This document shows positions 23,200-39,310 of a stretch of DNA of 64,000 nt, piece after piece (the stretch's first letter is position 1; each line of letters starts with the position of its first letter). The stretch is from Branchiostoma floridae (taxonomy: Eukaryota > Chordata > Leptocardii > Amphioxiformes > Branchiostomatidae). The stretch lies in NCBI RefSeq assembly GCF_000003815.2, contig NC_049993.1, positions 5,919,686 through 5,983,685 of the forward strand, in the 5' to 3' direction. Under the pieces are notes generated by a model that saw only the letters and a list, made by a program, of their open reading frames with translations, did no database searches and was not told the origin of the DNA. A program made the position numbers and the translations under genes.

Positions 23200-24106
23200 A
23201 TGTGACCGTGTATATATCTTTGGATTCAAAGGCGTCATTCGGGTGGCATGGAATTGTGCAAATCGCATGCAATACAATGGGAAGCTATTTTTTGTATATG
23301 TGAGAAAAATGATTTTTAAAAATCAGGGCATCTTTATTTTGCGTAAATTTGCCATTTGTTACTAAGCTAGTCTATGTTCCATCTGGCATATCAATCAGTG
23401 AAGGCAACAGTCGGATGCGCAAGTCTTTGCCAGTGCGACTATCACATGATACTAATTCGTCTCTGTGGCTTATAGCATGCCCGCAGTCCCCACCACGGCC
23501 AATGGAATGTTTGGGCATAATGTCCAAGCTTTCAAGTTTGGTGTGATTCTTTTATTTTTTACATGTTGGCCGGTTGTTTAATACATTTCTCCTCTTTCCT
23601 GGCTCCCCCTTTTGCGCTATGGAATAACCCATAGTCGCTGGCCAATGGGCTGCCTAGTATTCATATTGCGTAATGCAGATGAAACGTAAACCAAGCTGAT
23701 TACGAACACAGCAGTCATTTTGCTGCCTGGCAGAGGGGAGACAACACGTGTCTGGGACCGGTCTCTGATGATTAATAACAACTGCCCCCACGAAGTCAAC
23801 GCACTCCCCTGCACTTCGGTAAGAAACTCAGCTTTCACTTCTGCATAGTTAAGAAGATCTTATTTCTTGATCGTGTTCTTTGGTCAGAGCCAGGTATAGT
23901 TAGATTATGAACTTGATTTAATTGTTAGTTTTGGATTTTTGAAATCTATGGGTAAATGCAATTGACCTTTCCTTTTTGGCATTGATGTTGCAGGGGCTCG
24001 TCATAAAGATGTTTAAGAAGTAAAACTATAATACCTGCAGGTAAAAGGAAACATCTCATCATCATGGACTTCATGGACTTATTCTATTTCTTATCACTTT
24101 TATTTC
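23200..24106 (+). repeat. Direct duplication, copy A (contains duplicated exon-like segments)
   Basis: Matches 24486-25489 over ~0.9 kb with indels. Both copies keep a CCAAT-containing stretch, a GCACTCCCCTGCACTTCG|GTAAG potential donor (23818 here), and a pyrimidine-rich TTGCAG acceptor (23993). The acceptor is followed by a short ORF at 24064-24150 encoding a hydrophobic leader (MDFMDLFYFLSLL, 28 residues). I cannot name the gene. This could be a duplicated 5' end (promoter, 5' UTR exon, signal-anchor exon) or a repeat. Confidence 0.6.
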
Positions 24107-24485
24107 GCAGAACGCAGGACAGTGAAGAAGTGAAACCTAATGACGGTTGATGATTGACAGGACGCCTGTGAACCTGACATCTTGCTATATTGACGGTTAA
24201 TTGAAAACGTGACAAACCCTGATTTCTCCGATGACCCCGATAACCCGATGACCCCGGGGCAGAGAAAGCTGACATAGCTTGATACAACGTTTGCCGGCTC
24301 CCACGTTGTTGTTTTTTTCAACATTTCCAAAGTTTGTTAAGAGAGATATTTACAAAAACGTAGTTGACGTGTACATCTATAAATTGATAGCACAGTATTA
24401 TTAGTTATCTTTTGGACTCAAGAGATCAACGAGGAAAATATCAAGATTGACGTTGTCTGCGTTTACAGTTTTCATTTTACCATTC

Positions 24486-25489
24486 GTGACTGTGTATCTT
24501 ACCGTTTAGAAATTGGTTTCAAAGACGTCATTCATGTGGCATGAAATTGCGCAATCGCATGCAATACAATGGGAAGCTTTTTTTGTATATGTGAGAAAAA
24601 TGATTAAAAAATCAGGGCAAGCATCTTTATTTTTCGTAAATTTGCCATGTTTTAGCTCTATTGTGCAGCAACGCAACGGCTGAAAATTTGTTACTACGCT
24701 AGTCTTTGCTCCAACCACCTGGCATATCAATCAGTCAAGGCACAACAACAACAGTCGGGGTTTCATGGAATTGTGCAAGTCTTTGTCAGTGCGACTATGT
24801 AATGGCTATATCTACTAACGTTAGGGTGTTCTTTCTACGTGTGTTTTACACATGATACTAGTATGTCGCTGTGGCTTTAATATAGCATGCCCGCAGTCCC
24901 CGCCACGACCAATGGAATGTTTGGAGAATATGTCCAAGCTTTCAAGTTTGGTGTGATTTTTTTTTACATGTTGGCCTCTCTCCTAGCTCCCCCTTTTCCG
25001 CTATGGAATAACCCATGGTCGCTGGCCAATGGGCTGCCTAGTATTCATATTGCGTAATGCAGATGAAACGTAAACCAAGCTGCTTACGAGAACAACAGTC
25101 ATTTCGCTGCCAGACAGAGGGGAGACAACACGTGTCTGGGACCGGTCTCTGATGATTAATAACAACTGCCCCCACGAAGTCAACGCACTCCCCTGCACTT
25201 CGGTAAGTAACTCAGCTTTTACTTCTGCATAGTCAAGAGGATCTTAGAATAATGGATCGCGTTCTTTGGTCAGAGCCAGGTATAGTTAGATTATGAACTT
25301 GATGTAATTGTTAGTTTGGGATTTTTGAAATTCATACTGCAATTGACCTGTCCTTTTTGGCATTGTTGTTGCAGGGGCTCATCATAAAGATAAACAAGAT
25401 CAAAAGAAGTACAACTATAATACTTGCAGTGGAAAGAAAACATCTCATCATCATGGACTTCTTATTCTATTTCTTATCACTTTTATTAT
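24486..25489 (+). repeat. Direct duplication, copy B
   Basis: Second copy of the 23200-24106 segment. The donor-like CTTCG|GTAAG is at 25202 and the TTGCAG acceptor at 25374. The short ORF at 25453-25545 encodes a hydrophobic MDFLFYFLSLLLSLF leader and ends after 30 residues. Leader length and splice signals are kept in both copies although the surrounding bases differ. Confidence 0.6.
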
Positions 25490-26830
25490 CCTTATTCAAA
25501 AGCGAATCAACATTTTCAAATATTTTCAATATTTCGTTGGGCTAAAGGGTTCAGGTACAGGTTAATATGTGTGGGTCTCTGATCTTTGCACAGATCGGGC
25601 AAATGAGATCCACACGAATTCAAGGGACGTCGGTGGCTTTCACTGAAAGACGAGCTGTATCACTGAAGGGAAGGACATCCGTGTGCAAATTGCTACAAGG
25701 GGATCGAGGCTGAGAGCCATATGCAAAACCCGAAACAACGTCGCCCGAAGGAGCAAGGCCATGAGAGGGAAATGCCAGACCGGCAGCAGAGCCGCGGGCG
25801 GCCAACCGATTGCGCTGCTTTTGAGGGAAAAACTGAGTGCAGTTAGAGAATTCATGGACTGATGTACACGTGCTATCTGCGTTATTTGACTTATACGAAT
25901 ACGTGTTGTCTATTGTATTAGGTCATATTTAGTAATGTAAAAAATAATTCAATTCACCTAGACAACGATGGATATACGAATGGTGGACATCCTAACCAAA
26001 CGTATATGAAAACTTTATTGACACGACAAAAGTACAGCGACTTTCGTGAGGATTATAACAACTATTTACAGTACAGCTAAGCAGACGTATATGCATATTT
26101 ACAGATATGAATAGGTCAACATGCTGTTTCTAGCATGTCATTTACATGATTCGAACATTGCCTGCAAATGTCTTGAGTTACAAACGAACTTTTACCAATC
26201 TAACGTTTGCGGGAGTTTCTCAACGATAAAAATACACGTCCGTGCAGCCGTTTACTTTTGGGTTGTAGCAGTCGTTTACTTTTGGGCTGTAGCAGCCTTT
26301 CACTCCGTCACTTACAAGAAGATACATCGCAACGTTTGCTAGATGTAATTAGTCTGTAGTATTGTACTATGATTGTTATTCTTGAACGGTTATTCGTTTG
26401 ATGACGTGAACTGCAACAGACCGAGATGTACTTAGTCTAGTAACATGAGCGATATTGTGTAGCTGTCTGTCAGGTAAGGCAGAATACAAAGACGAGAGAT
26501 TTCTACGGCAGTTCAGGAGAGCAGACATTTGTCTAAGTACTGAGACAGAATGTGAATACAAGAGATTTCTAAGGTAAGAGAGTTCAGTTCAGGAGAGGCA
26601 ATAGAGAACTTCAGTTAAGGCCAAAGAGAGATAGCATTATTATGAAGTCTATTATATTGTTAAAAGTCTTCTGTACCCAGCGTGCGGAAATTCTTGTCTC
26701 TTCATTGTCATTTCTTTATCCTTCATGTGCTGATCTTCGAATTCCAGTTGGCAACTAAAGGAACCTGTATATATTTGTTACATGTCTAAGCCTCTATCGT
26801 TGGGGATCTCGTCGTAACTTTCTTAACTTT
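25490..26830. other. No assigned gene
   Basis: A GC-richer patch at about 25650-25860 has a plus-strand open stretch rich in Arg/Lys (…KTRNNVARRSKAMRGK…) that could be a decayed retroelement or exon. The rest is AT-rich and featureless. Confidence 0.3.
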
Positions 26831-27420
26831 ACAACACACTAACCCTTCATGCTTGTGGCTCTTGCCGTCCTGCCGTTTCCGACAAGAGTACAAGATCATA
26901 TTTCCTAACCATCCCATTCAATCCCCTCATACAACAAACTAACCCTTCATGCTTGTGGCTCTTGCCGTCCTGCCGTTTCCGACAAGAGTACAAGATCATA
27001 TTTCCTAACCATCCCATCCAATCCCTTCATACAACACACTAACCCTTCATGCTTGTGGATCTTGCCGTCCTGCCGTTTCCGACAAGAGTACAAGATCATA
27101 TTTACTAACCATCCCATTCAATCCCTTCATACAACAAACTAACCCTTCATGCTTGTGGCTCTTGCCGTCCTGCCGCTTCCGACAAGAGTACAAGATCATA
27201 TTTCCTAACCATCTCATCCAATCCCTTCATACAACACACTAACCCTTCATGCTTGTGTCTCTTGCCGTCCTGCCGTTTCCGACAAGACCACAAGATCACG
27301 TTTCCTATCCCATCCAATTCCTTCATACAACACGCTAAGCCTTCAAGCTTGTGGCTCTTGCCGTCCTGTCGTTTCCGATAAGACCACAAGATCACGTTTC
27401 CTAGTCATCTCATAACTTCA
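26831..27420. repeat. ~99-bp minisatellite, six copies
   Basis: Each unit contains CTTCATGCTTGTGGCTCTTG, then CCGTCCTGCCGTTTCCGACA, and an ATACAAC(A)CACTAAC spacer. The last two units are more diverged. Array ORFs are artefacts. Confidence 0.92.
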
Positions 27421-27488
27421 TACAACACACCAATCCGTCATATCCAAATGGCGCCAGCGCCACCCTTCCCGTCATACACCGTAAAACA

Positions 27489-27498
27489 AAATGGCGGC
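27489..27498 (+). promoter_or_regulatory. YY1-like motif
   Basis: AAATGGCGGC matches the well-known YY1 core AANATGGCGGC closely. It lies ~0.4 kb upstream of the likely ELOF1 5' UTR exon and follows a CpG-containing patch. Single-motif evidence only. Confidence 0.3.
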
Positions 27499-27829
27499 GC
27501 CCATAAAAGCCAACGAAAACAGAACAGGTTTTGCTACCGCAAACCTGTAATTTCCCACCATTTTTGTTGTTGTCGATGAAAATGTATCCCGTCATGCCTC
27601 AGAAGGAATATACCATTGATCACAAAAGGGTATACGCTGATACAAAAATATTTATCAATATTTAAATTAGAAACATAAAGAAACAAATTTATCAAGATAT
27701 GATATGTAAAATGGTATTATAGATGTAACAAATAAAAAAATATCAACTTTGAAATTCTATAAATAGTGAAAACATGGCAACACCCCTTACTGAAAGTAAT
27801 GGACCAGTTCAGTGCCCTCTGACCTTTCA

Positions 27830-27935
27830 GAAAGACGCAGTGCGGCGAGGCTGACAGATTTTTGTGAAGTCGTCAGAATTTTCGGAGATTTCGTCATTTT
27901 CTAGCATATTCCTACCGTATATCGCCCCGGCTTTG
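27830..27935 (+). other. ELOF1: Likely 5' UTR exon of ELOF1
   Basis: A GC-richer stretch ending CCCCGGCTTTG|GTACGT with a good splice donor at 27936. It is the only reasonable non-coding first exon upstream of both alternative coding exons, which each have an acceptor just before their ATG. The 5' limit is unknown. Confidence 0.45.
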
Positions 27936-28641
27936 GTACGTATAAACTGTATAGAGTTGTTGGTGAAAATTTGAAGGTAAACTTAACTTAAAACGTGACA
28001 CTATGCCACGAAAATTTGTGTGTTGTTTTCAAGTTCCATTCTACGCCAAACAACATCGTATAAATCAGCTCATCACTCACAAAAAAACAGTTGAGTGACG
28101 CAAGAATCATCCTATATATGATATTTGTGAGCTTTTAGGTTCTTACTTTGTCCCAAGATTAACATGTAGCTTTTCTTTAAGCACGAGTATGACTTGTATA
28201 TCGATTCGTAGAGCTTTGAAATCGGACATGCGTTACTGTTAATTTGAGGAAAATGGCGGAAAACCTTTGTTTGAAAAAATAGCTCTCCAGAAATCGACAA
28301 TACATTCTACATAATTTCTGTAAGATGACAAATTTTATCCAACGAACCTGTATTTTTCTTCAGCTTCAGTTCTCTTTGAAAGTTTGATTTATAATCACAT
28401 CTTCTTATAATCACATTTGATGTTGTTGTTGTGTTGAGGAATGCCAATTTATGAAGTGAGGGAAGTTTATAACGTTATATATGCCCCATCGCATGATTTT
28501 CTGAATTCTGACTTCTAAGACTAACTCACATGTAACTCACCTTGACATGGTGCACTTGGCTTGTATTGCTACCAGGACTCACCAGCGAGATTGTGATGTT
28601 GCATGTTTAGGTGTTGTGCTGTGCCTGCTACACTAACAGAG

Positions 28642-31790
<3,149 letters not shown>

Positions 31791-33459
31791 AAGCAACAAA
31801 AATTAAGAGCTTCCATTGCAAGCTGAGATGTGATTGGACAGTTGCACATCAAGATAAACAATGAACATAAGGCTTTTGGTTTGATACAGAGAATGTGATT
31901 GGATGAGTCCACTACAGAGTACTAATACATGATTGTGGATTGTGTGAAAAACAAAAATGGCTGTTCACTGTTGTAATGTTAATGATTCTCAAATTCTCAA
32001 TCCAATCTTGATACATGTAGATGTTTTATGTTCAAAATTGCACTGTCTGTAGCCATAAGCAGGCCAGTATGTATTTTCATCAAGAATAACTCAAGTCAAC
32101 TGCTCATTCTGATGCAAGCTCTACATAAAATGTTAGGTATAGGTTATGATAGAGAGACGTTAGAAGCCGTATGTAGAATGAAGCATTTTACATAAGATTT
32201 TTGGTGAAAGTTGCTTGTAAAATGTATGCTATTAGTTTTGCAACAGAACAAAAAGTGAGGGTTATAAAAAGTAACAAGAAAGTCCATGAAAAATTATGGC
32301 TGCTGAACAAGTGTCCATATTTTCTATGATGTTACATACCTTCATATGTACAGTTAGTGAAAGCAAATTTTGTTTAGCTTTTGTGAATTGTTCAAGCCTG
32401 AAAAATTTTGCCATGGCACCTTTTTAAATAAAAGGTTACGAAGTCTTTGAAACAATATGAGGTCCATAAAGGAAACAATTTATTTAGATACATTTTCCAT
32501 CTACATCTGCATCTTGTGCAAGTAGATAAGCCTGGAAGAATGTTCCATCTCTTATTCCATGTACATCAGTGTGAAAAGTAAATACACCATACTGATAAAC
32601 TCCAAGTTCTCTTTGTCCCTTTGTAAGCTGCTGTGGATGATGTGACTGTAAGTTATCCATATTTCTTGTTAGACGGATGTTTTGCACAGTTGGGTACAGT
32701 AGCCATTGTTAGAAGGAGCTGAGAGCTCTGACTTCTCAGAACAAATGTTCTAATCATGCAAGGAATATGAAACATCTTTTAGGATATCATACATGTACTT
32801 CTTGTGTACAGTAGGCTGAAGAGATGCTATATGACCCTACTAGTAGTTAGTTAATATTAAACTTGATACGTTAAACATTTACATTTCTTGAGAAAAGAAA
32901 AAACAGAGCAGTTGATAAAGAACTCAATGTAGCGTTTGGAATCCATCTTTAACGCCTTTTTGTCAGAGTTCTTAGCAATTTGTCAGAAATTTTCTATTTT
33001 ATACGAGCGTCGCATACCGGTTCTTTTGAAAAGTGCAGCTAACGACATTACATCATCGCTACCTTTAACCTTCCGTGGAATCAATCCTGTCACATGATCA
33101 AAAATCAGCTGTACGTACGTGGGCGGGGTGATTCGGCTGTGCTCTTACACGTTTTCTTCCTGCTTTGCCTCTCATTCCACTCACCAAAACATTCCACTCA
33201 CCAAGAACCACGACATCGGCACGAGCAGTCATTGTTTCAGCTCACTGATCTCTTGTGACGACCAGCGGCCGTGGATCGCGCCCCGCCGACCAAAACGACC
33301 ACCTGTCTTCAATTCCAGGGTCAGGTTTCGGATCCCGTGGTAGTCAGAGTCGCTTGTTGGTTTTCTAAGTAGGACTAAGTCTACACACACACACGTAGGC
33401 GTATTATTCCAGGCTACCGGCGAAGTGCTGGACTCTGACCACGCGCGAGGCGGGCGACC
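31791..33459. other. ELOF1 3' UTR and intergenic DNA
   Basis: 31791 to about 32450 is AT-rich and ends near an AATAAA, consistent with the ELOF1 3' UTR. About 33000-33459 becomes CpG-richer and should contain the promoter and 5' UTR of the first FABP gene. No other exon was seen. Confidence 0.5.
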
Positions 33460-36400
33460 ATGCCGGTGGCAGTGGCAATGTTCAGCGGCAAGTGGAAATA
33501 CGGGAGCGGCGACAACCATGAAGCCTTCATGTCGGCAATAGGTGAGGGAACCTCTGTATTTTACAACCCTACTTCCTGGTGTGACATCGCAGCTAATATG
33601 ATACGCTAATATCAAGCTGAAGATAACCCCTAACCTGGAAATATTCTAGTTGTTACGCAAATCAATTCATAGGACATAAAACCTGCTTTTCAACAAGATC
33701 TCTTCAGTGTCACTGACGAAAGATAACGGATGTTATCTGAAACGGCCGACTGTTTTCAAAACCATATCCAGTTTCTTGAGTAATAGCTATTTGGCGTATC
33801 TTAAGACCTGGATATCCAACCAATCTTCATCGATGTGTCTATTTGTTATTATCATACAGAAACGGTATGAATCAACTAGTACTGTGGTAAAGTCTGATTG
33901 ATAACCCAGTGAATATTTCCAGGAAACTCGCGTACAAGCGGATGAGTCATCAGCTGTACGTGTTTTTAACTGTTCTGACTCTTACTGTATGTCTACCTCC
34001 GCGTTGAAGCTCCATAAGTTCTATTTGCACTGTCTCACTAAAAGTGTTACACTAGTCTTGTAAAGTGATCTTTGATAGCGGCCCTATCATGGCATGAAAG
34101 AAACTGTCAACAACATTTATATACAGCCATCTCGTAACTGTTGACGAAACACAATAAAACAATAGTGCAGGGTTAGAGATTGGATAAGGCAGTACTGTGG
34201 CATTTTTATTGCATCTTGGACAAACAGCTTTTATTTCTAAAGGGTGACCGTACATTTGTACTGAACAAAAAACTCTATATTTGTACTGAATAGCAAGTAG
34301 CACGTTGTAACAGCACTGAGCACTTTAAAATCAATCCCTGTAAGCAAACGTTCGATCGGTGGACTGCACTTTGAACTTGATTGTCGTGTGCAACTGTACC
34401 TGTGTCGAAAGGTTAATCTTTGCATAGTGGAGCATTCACTCCCACACGCCTCGTCATGAGTTCGCTGTGAGAGCAATACAAGCACACGTTGTTTTTTAAG
34501 CTCCCTGCTCATATTAACTATGCTATGTTATTGTTGGGACTAGTACTGTTTGAACAATCTGGCCGTACGTAAAACGTCTGTAGGCGTCTAGACACACGCC
34601 GACAAGGAAGGAAGTTTGGTCCCAACAAGCGCGTTCTGGTTTTTGTCTCACTAGTTGTATTATATCGGCAACATTAGCGAGCACATGCACATAAACCCTG
34701 TGGCACGGCGTTTCTTTAGACTGACATTCCTAGGCTGGATATTCCTGTACTTATATCTCACCCGTACCGCACCGACCGCATGTACAATAGTGATCATGTT
34801 GTTACATTTGTACTGCAGACATTGTCAAAACATCCCCGCTTTGTTAACGTGGTGTACATATTTTATAACATGTACAGTAGCTTTCCCTCGTGCACACACC
34901 CTCCCCCTAGCACACAGTCCGTTCAGAGGTGGTTTGAGGTCGAGCGATGTGACATCAAGGGTACAAAGGCAAAAGTCTCGTCAAATAAATATGTTGTAAT
35001 ATTTAATGCATCTATTATTTAAAACAACAGCAGTTCAATAATTGTAATGCTATGATACAAGATAAAACCAAGACGAAGCTTTAAGCAACGCTGAAAAAAC
35101 AGGTGCGGGAATTTTGAAAATACATCAAGTACGATACATATAACACGTCTTGTGTTCAGTTTGATCATCTCCCGTGTCACCATATCAGGGTATCTGTATG
35201 CTCTGTAACCCTATAGATGACCCCACCACACCCTCTACTGTATCACCCCCTGTCTGTCATTGTTACACTTGTTTGTGAGGTGCTTACAGGTGAAGTCACC
35301 GTTACGTTATGTTGCGTTCTCTTCTTCACGCTTCACTAAACCGCGCAAAAATAGCATGGTGGGAGAAGCTCATTGTCTCTGCTTCAGAGAAAACACCAGA
35401 CTAGAGGGAGAAGGTTTTAAAAAGCTTTCTGAAGCTTGTTGCTAACATTGTGATACACGTACGTACGTGCCAAACGTCCAGAACAATCTGAATATTAGTA
35501 TAATACCTGCGGTATTTAGTATTCCAACAACAAAGTCGTATGACACATAGAATGCTCGCCTTTTCTTCACTTGCGTGCTGTGGCTCGTCGAAAACAAATG
35601 TAACATAGGGCATTAGCAGTCGCATTAGTAGGCAATTACCATTATGTTGATTATCATCACTCAAATCAAGGTTGACTGGAGAAAGCTTAAATCATATTAC
35701 CCTACGATTGCCTGAATAAGAATTCCATTGCCTGAATAAGAATTACACGAGTCATTTGTGAAAATGGTGGCTACAATTTCGTCGTCAGAGAAAAGAATTC
35801 TTATCATGTCGGCTTGTTAAATGTCGCTTGTTAAATTTCAAAACAAGACTCGTGCAGAGGAGACTGAAGAGGGTACGGTATGTAGATATCAAACCAAATT
35901 TTGAGGTAGCTTATCAGCATTTCTTCATACGCAAGTATCCCTGGAATATTGTGCCATCTAATATATTTTTGTGTGTAGACTATTAAAAGATGTGTCTAAC
36001 GTATGGTACAACCTTATTTCAGATATCGATTTATGAATACATATTTTATAATTGCCAGTTTTAAATCCCCGGTAATGTCCAAGCCAGGTGGTTTGTATCG
36101 GACTCCGTAAATATCTGTAGTATTTAGCACACGGTGGTCACAATATATCCGTAGGTGTGATATAATAGCACATGGCAAATTGGATCTCTCTGGCACATAA
36201 CACCGACAGATCCCCTGGGAAATACGGCATGAAAGTACAGAGCCGATTTAATACTGTGGAATGGCGTATAGGGCTAGATCATGGTAGTTATCGTGTGGCG
36301 TCTCTTCGTTTGAAAAAAGAACAGAAACGTTACACTTACTGGTGTTTTTTTTTTAAACGTAAGAATACACAAAAGTCTACTCTAGCTCGTATCTTGAAAT

Positions 36401-38876
36401 TTAGTCGTGAGTGTGTGTACCACTGGGAGAGGATTACGTGTAAAGGAATTCAATATTGTGAGATCATGGAGATATTATTATATTGGAAGGAAAGTGGGTC
36501 GGTCGAGCTTGGTATTTTGTAATTGGAATATAATGGAGATGTTATTATATTGGAGGGAAGGTGGACCGGTCGAGCTTGGTATTTGTAATTGGAATATAAT
36601 GGAGATGTTATTATATTGGAGGGAAGGTGGGCCGGTCGAGCTTGGTATTTGTAATTGGAATATAATGGAGATGTTATTATATTGGAGGGAAGGTGGGCCG
36701 GTCGAGCTTGGTATTTGTAATTGGAATATAAACAGCATTCGTATCATTGCAAACGGGAAAACTTTGAATATAGAATGATGCGAATATAGATTTGATCAAG
36801 GAGGTTATATTCAAATTCTGAATATAACCTCCTTGATTTGATGAACCGCTGTTTTTTTTTAAAGTTGCTGTCATTTAAGTCAAGTTCTTTCTTTGCCCTG
36901 GACTTGTACCTTCCGACAAAGTATGATTTTTAAGCGTGAGACAACTGTTCCAAATTCAGTAACATCAGATCTAGAAACCATTGATACAGTTACCAAGGCC
37001 TAATAACTGTCATCTGCGGGCAGCCAATCAGCGTAGACCTTTTTGCAGACGATAATGGCTGTCTCCATGGAGATCAAACGACATTAGGGCAGAACAAGGC
37101 TGGTCGTTATTAGATAACGCCGTACTACTGGTGTTCCCGGGAATATAATTTGTCTGTGGATATAATCACATAGAAAGCCAGCCCTAGATTCACAATTATC
37201 CAGTTGTCTGGAAAGTTAGACAAAATAAGCATACGATAGAACAGTCGGGGATTGGCTATTTGTAAAAATAAAATAGAAAAAATGACCTTCAATTTGAGAA
37301 ATGACTTTCACAAGATATTCTTAGCTTAATACCTTAAGAATGATCAATGATCAAAAATGAAAAATTGATGTCAGGACTGATTTTCTTTTTTCTTAAAAGA
37401 CCTGCTTGTTTTTGACCATACCTTGCAGAATTATGACGTCATGATCATAGTAAAGGTTGAAATGAGAATGTTCATCTATAATTGATTGACGTGCCCTCTG
37501 ACCTGTGTCCCCTCAGGAGTTCCCAAGGAACTTCACCAGTTCGCGTCAGAGACGGTGTTCTACATTGAATGCCGGGAAGAGGGCGGGGTCATCACCTGGG
37601 CAACGACGCCGGAGTATCTTGGCGCCAAACACGGAACCGTGACGAACGTCTTCCGGATCGGTGAGGAGATAGAGGAGGACACTGGAGACGGCAAGAAGAA
37701 AAAGGTCCATCACTTCTTCTTGTCTGTCCTTTATTTCTTCTCCTTCATTTTGTGCGATACTGAGAACATTTTGCGGGCTATTGAACGACTACTCTGTCTC
37801 TCTCTCAAATCAACTCTCAAAAGTTTTAGGGGCAACCCACCTGTTTTGAGATGAATAAATAAATAAGACAGACAAGACTAGACTTTTCATCATCCTAGAC
37901 GTAATGTGGTTTATCTCTTTAATTCTTTAATTGACCTGTTGACTGTTGTTAGGGTGATATTTCCTTTTTTTATCTTAAAAGAACCCAAATCGTATCATTG
38001 TTTTACTTCTGGTCAACAATCCATTTCTAATCACTTCTTACTACTTCGATGAATGTTAGACATGCAGATAACAAAATGCGCCAAAAAGCAATTACCCAAG
38101 CAACTGGGTATGATTTTGGAAACGGTCAGACGTTTCAGATAACATCCGTTATCTTTCGTTAGTGACACTGTTGAAAGATAAGGAATGTTATCAGAAACGT
38201 CCGACCGTTTCCAAAACCATGACCAGTTGCTTAAGTAATTGCTTTTTGGCACTTTTTCCTTCTATTTATAATTTTTTATTGTCAACGTTTAGAGAGGCAT
38301 TATCTTTCGTTTATCAAGACTCAACTCACAGTCAGTTGTTTTCCATATGCACTTATGTTCATCTGTACCTATATCACTTCTTCATTAATCAAGTGGTAAT
38401 TTCTGGTAGATAGGGCTTGAGCGACACAGTTGGTAGATAGAGTTGACCTTGACTGACCTTCCCCCCCCCCCTCCCCCCACAGTGCGTGTACACCTGGGAC
38501 GGGGACAAGCTGGTCTCCACCTATCCAGACTGGGACGGCAAGGGGTTAAAGGTCACCATGTCCAGGGCACTCGAAGGGGATTCCACCAGCACGGTATTGA
38601 AGGATTTATCATTACCTAAACCATACTTACAATGTGGGTTTTGAAGTAAATTTTGCATTCATCGGGTTTGTCATTAACATTTGTCTATATCTCCCATTAT
38701 ATCATAGACTAATGACACACTTTACAATTACAATCTTTGTGTTTCCGACAATTAGAACTGATGGACCTCTGTATATTTGACTAATGTCATTTGACTTATG
38801 CCTATTGTCCTTGCTTTGAACATAGGTAATGTCGGCGGGTGACGTCACGTGTACCGTGGTTTACCTCAGATGTTAG
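33460..38876 (+). CDS. Fatty-acid-binding protein (FABP/CRABP family), cluster gene 1
   Basis: Four exons, 33460-33541, 37517-37704, 38483-38593 and 38826-38876, give 143 residues in phase. The layout (82, 188, 111, 51 nt) is the classic four-exon structure of intracellular lipid-binding proteins. The N-terminus MFSGKWKYGSGDNHEAFM matches the FxGxWK signature helix start. VPKELHQF continues the helix-turn-helix lid, and DTGDGKKKK, WDGDKLVSTYPDWDGKG and GDVTCTVVYLRC are the later barrel strands. Known role: small cytosolic beta-barrel proteins that carry fatty acids or retinoids. In the final strand the ligand-binding R-x-Y motif reads V-V-Y, so the arginine is missing and ligand preference may differ. 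No signal peptide. A 38-bp tandem duplication covers the stop codon. Confidence 0.92.
33700..33865. repeat. Dispersed repeat family R1, copy 1
   Basis: Contains GATAACGGATGTTATCTGAA, a CCGACTGTTTTCAAAACCAT segment and GTAATAGCTATTTGGCGTAT. It shares this order of words with 38035-38265 and 56530-56670. It lies in FABP gene 1 intron 1. Class unknown. Confidence 0.7.
34000..36460. other. FABP gene 1 intron 1, no further exon seen
   Basis: AT-rich intronic DNA. Only a short 20-bp direct repeat (GCCTGAATAAGAATTCCATT-like, near 35708-35745) stands out. Confidence 0.5.
36466..36732 (+). repeat. ~66-bp minisatellite, four copies
   Basis: The unit TATAATGGAGATGTTATTAT, then a GGAGGGAAGGTGGGCCGGTC segment and TTGTAATTGGAA, is repeated about four times. 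The first copy is diverged and the next three nearly identical. Because the unit is a multiple of three, ORFs stay open on both strands; these are artefacts. Inside FABP gene 1 intron 1. Confidence 0.92.
36795..36837. repeat. Perfect short hairpin
   Basis: ATCAAGGAGGTTATATTCA and its exact reverse complement are separated by about five bases. No T-tract follows that would make it a terminator, and the setting is intronic. Confidence 0.85.
38035..38265. repeat. Dispersed repeat family R1, inverted pair (copies 2 and 3)
   Basis: Two head-to-head copies of the R1 repeat form a large imperfect palindrome. GATAACATCCGTTATCTTTC around 38138 and GATAAGGAATGTTATCAGAA around 38176 mark the centre, with matching GCAATTAC and GTAATTGC outer segments. 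Located in FABP gene 1 intron 2. Confidence 0.8.
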
Positions 38877-38914
38877 TGACGTCACGTGTACCGTGGTTTA
38901 CCTCAGATGTTAGT
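38839..38914 (+). repeat. 38-bp tandem duplication across the FABP gene 1 stop codon
   Basis: The block starting GTGACGTCACGTGTACCGTG and ending at the stop codon is present twice in perfect tandem (38839-38876 and 38877-38914). The first copy encodes the last residues and the second is 3' UTR. Each copy contains TGACGTCACGTG, a CRE-like plus E-box-like sequence. Confidence 0.9.
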
Positions 38915-39310
38915 GACGTCATCTGCTTGTCAGTGGAAACACGGAGAAAAGAACTTATTAACGTACAATATTCATGGTATCGGTAAATCTGCTGGTCAGT
39001 TTTCAGCTTTTGTATTAATTTATCAAGACCGAGTGAGAAAAAGGTACCATGCTTTTATCATAAGTTGTGGGTCTAGAGATTTATGATTATGTGATTAGAA
39101 GCTAACGTCTTGGTAAAAAAAAATGATGGACTTTATTTCCTACCGGGTTAAACGTTGGGTACAACTCACGGACACTGTGACGTAGCTTCGGTCTTCCTCA
39201 GGATTATTGACCAAATCACTTAGGTCACGTGGCCTATCGCCTCACGTGACACATGACAACAATTAATGGGTAAAAGGTGCTTGTAAGCCTGTATCGCCCC
39301 CCGTCTTGGC

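Noticed and set aside
27147-27395. Repetitive minus-strand ORF
   Set aside because: By-product of the ~99-bp minisatellite.
36407-36778. A 123-residue repeat protein and its antisense ORF
   Set aside because: They are open only because the 66-bp minisatellite unit is a multiple of three; the location is an FABP intron.
36795-36837. Rho-independent terminator
   Set aside because: A perfect hairpin but inside a eukaryotic intron and with no T-tract.
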